From Shimia aestuarii (GTDB lineage Bacteria > Pseudomonadota > Alphaproteobacteria > Rhodobacterales > Rhodobacteraceae), in contig NZ_FOTQ01000003.1 in the NCBI RefSeq assembly GCF_900114635.1, positions 64,501-128,500 on the forward strand: DNA of 64,000 nucleotides, read 5' to 3'. Position numbers and translations under genes: made by a program. Every line of letters begins with the position of its first letter. The first letter of the stretch is position 1. Shown one piece after another: positions 63,847 through 64,000 of this stretch. The notes beneath the pieces are model-generated. The model saw nothing but the letters and a program-made list of their open reading frames with translations. It ran no database searches and had not been told where the DNA came from.

Positions 63847-64000
63847 TTACCAGCGGCAGTCGAGACCGGGTCCTTCTGGCAGCTCCTGGCGTGGGAACAT
63901 CAGGCGGAATCCGTCGAACTCGGCCCCGAATCCGCCATTGGCCCAGCCCCATGTGCCGTTGCCGAAGAGGTCGTGGAATGCGTCGCAATCCTTGCCGAAA
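63847..64000 (-). CDS. C-terminal part of an unrecognised protein (cut by window edge)
   Basis: A reverse-strand frame enters from the right edge and stops at TAA (63847-63849), leaving 50 visible residues. They are rich in Gly, Trp, Phe and Asp (DLFGNGTWGWANGGFGAEFD) and end DCRW. The stop lies 5 bases from the convergent hydantoinase stop. The frame is open across the whole edge and protein-like, but too short to assign. Confidence 0.55.
   Translation of the reverse strand, partial: FGKDCDAFHDLFGNGTWGWANGGFGAEFDGFRLMFPRQELPEGPGLDCRW

Overview
The window looks like chromosome of a marine alphaproteobacterium of the Rhodobacterales (Roseobacter group). The grounds are the high GC content, a taurine and sulfite oxidation cluster of the Ruegeria type, a DUF1523 gene, a VPLPA-type sorting signal, a DUF3035 lipoprotein, and the gene order purH-lspA-DUF3035-M16-M16. 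No tRNA, rRNA, insertion sequence, prophage or CRISPR array was seen. I recognised genes by reading; no database search was run.

Layout. 1-1065: tail of an alpha/beta hydrolase converging on a P1-family peptidase. 1298-7937: a six-gene co-directional block of little-known proteins built round an AAA+ ATPase (coiled-coil protein, unknown protein, AAA+ ATPase, unknown soluble protein, two small membrane proteins). This is the best candidate for an undescribed system. 7975-19603: taurine dissimilation. Tpa makes sulfoacetaldehyde, Xsc splits it to sulfite and acetyl phosphate, Pta makes acetyl-CoA, SoeABC oxidises sulfite to sulfate, and TauR controls the set. A citrate synthase paralogue sits at the head of the soe operon. 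19854-23028: an aldehyde dehydrogenase, a 1-Cys peroxiredoxin and a lone ORF6N-domain protein. 23122-30672: the conserved order rbfA-truB-rpsO-pnp (reverse strand) with an extra gene at every junction. 30766-35834: dapB and a betaine-type ABC transporter. 35835-40479: intergenic repeats, a VPLPA protein, a DUF1674 protein, rsmB, a small membrane protein, a YdhR-type protein and a LysR regulator. 40591-47832: heparinase-like protein, purH, lspA, DUF3035 lipoprotein and an M16 peptidase pair. 47923-51271: deoC and a fused aldehyde dehydrogenase. 51459-55362: a four-gene manganese-type ABC transporter with Mur-like operators. 55423-60039: a SulP transporter, a membrane methyltransferase-like protein and a phosphatase-SQR fusion; SulP and the SQR fusion share an operator motif. 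60261-63842: a fused hydantoinase/oxoprolinase, followed by the tail of a cut-off gene.

Non-coding signals tie these regions together. TauR-like direct repeats precede tauR, tpa and probably xsc. An ATTC-N8-GAAT motif precedes both the SulP gene and the SQR fusion, suggesting a sulfide-responsive regulon. Two dispersed repeat families occur between genes: five copies of a folded element ending in GAGTATTTNTGGCAAAATGA or a close variant, and three arrays of exactly four 11-bp units built on CGTCGGTATT. Both meet in the soeA-soeB gap.
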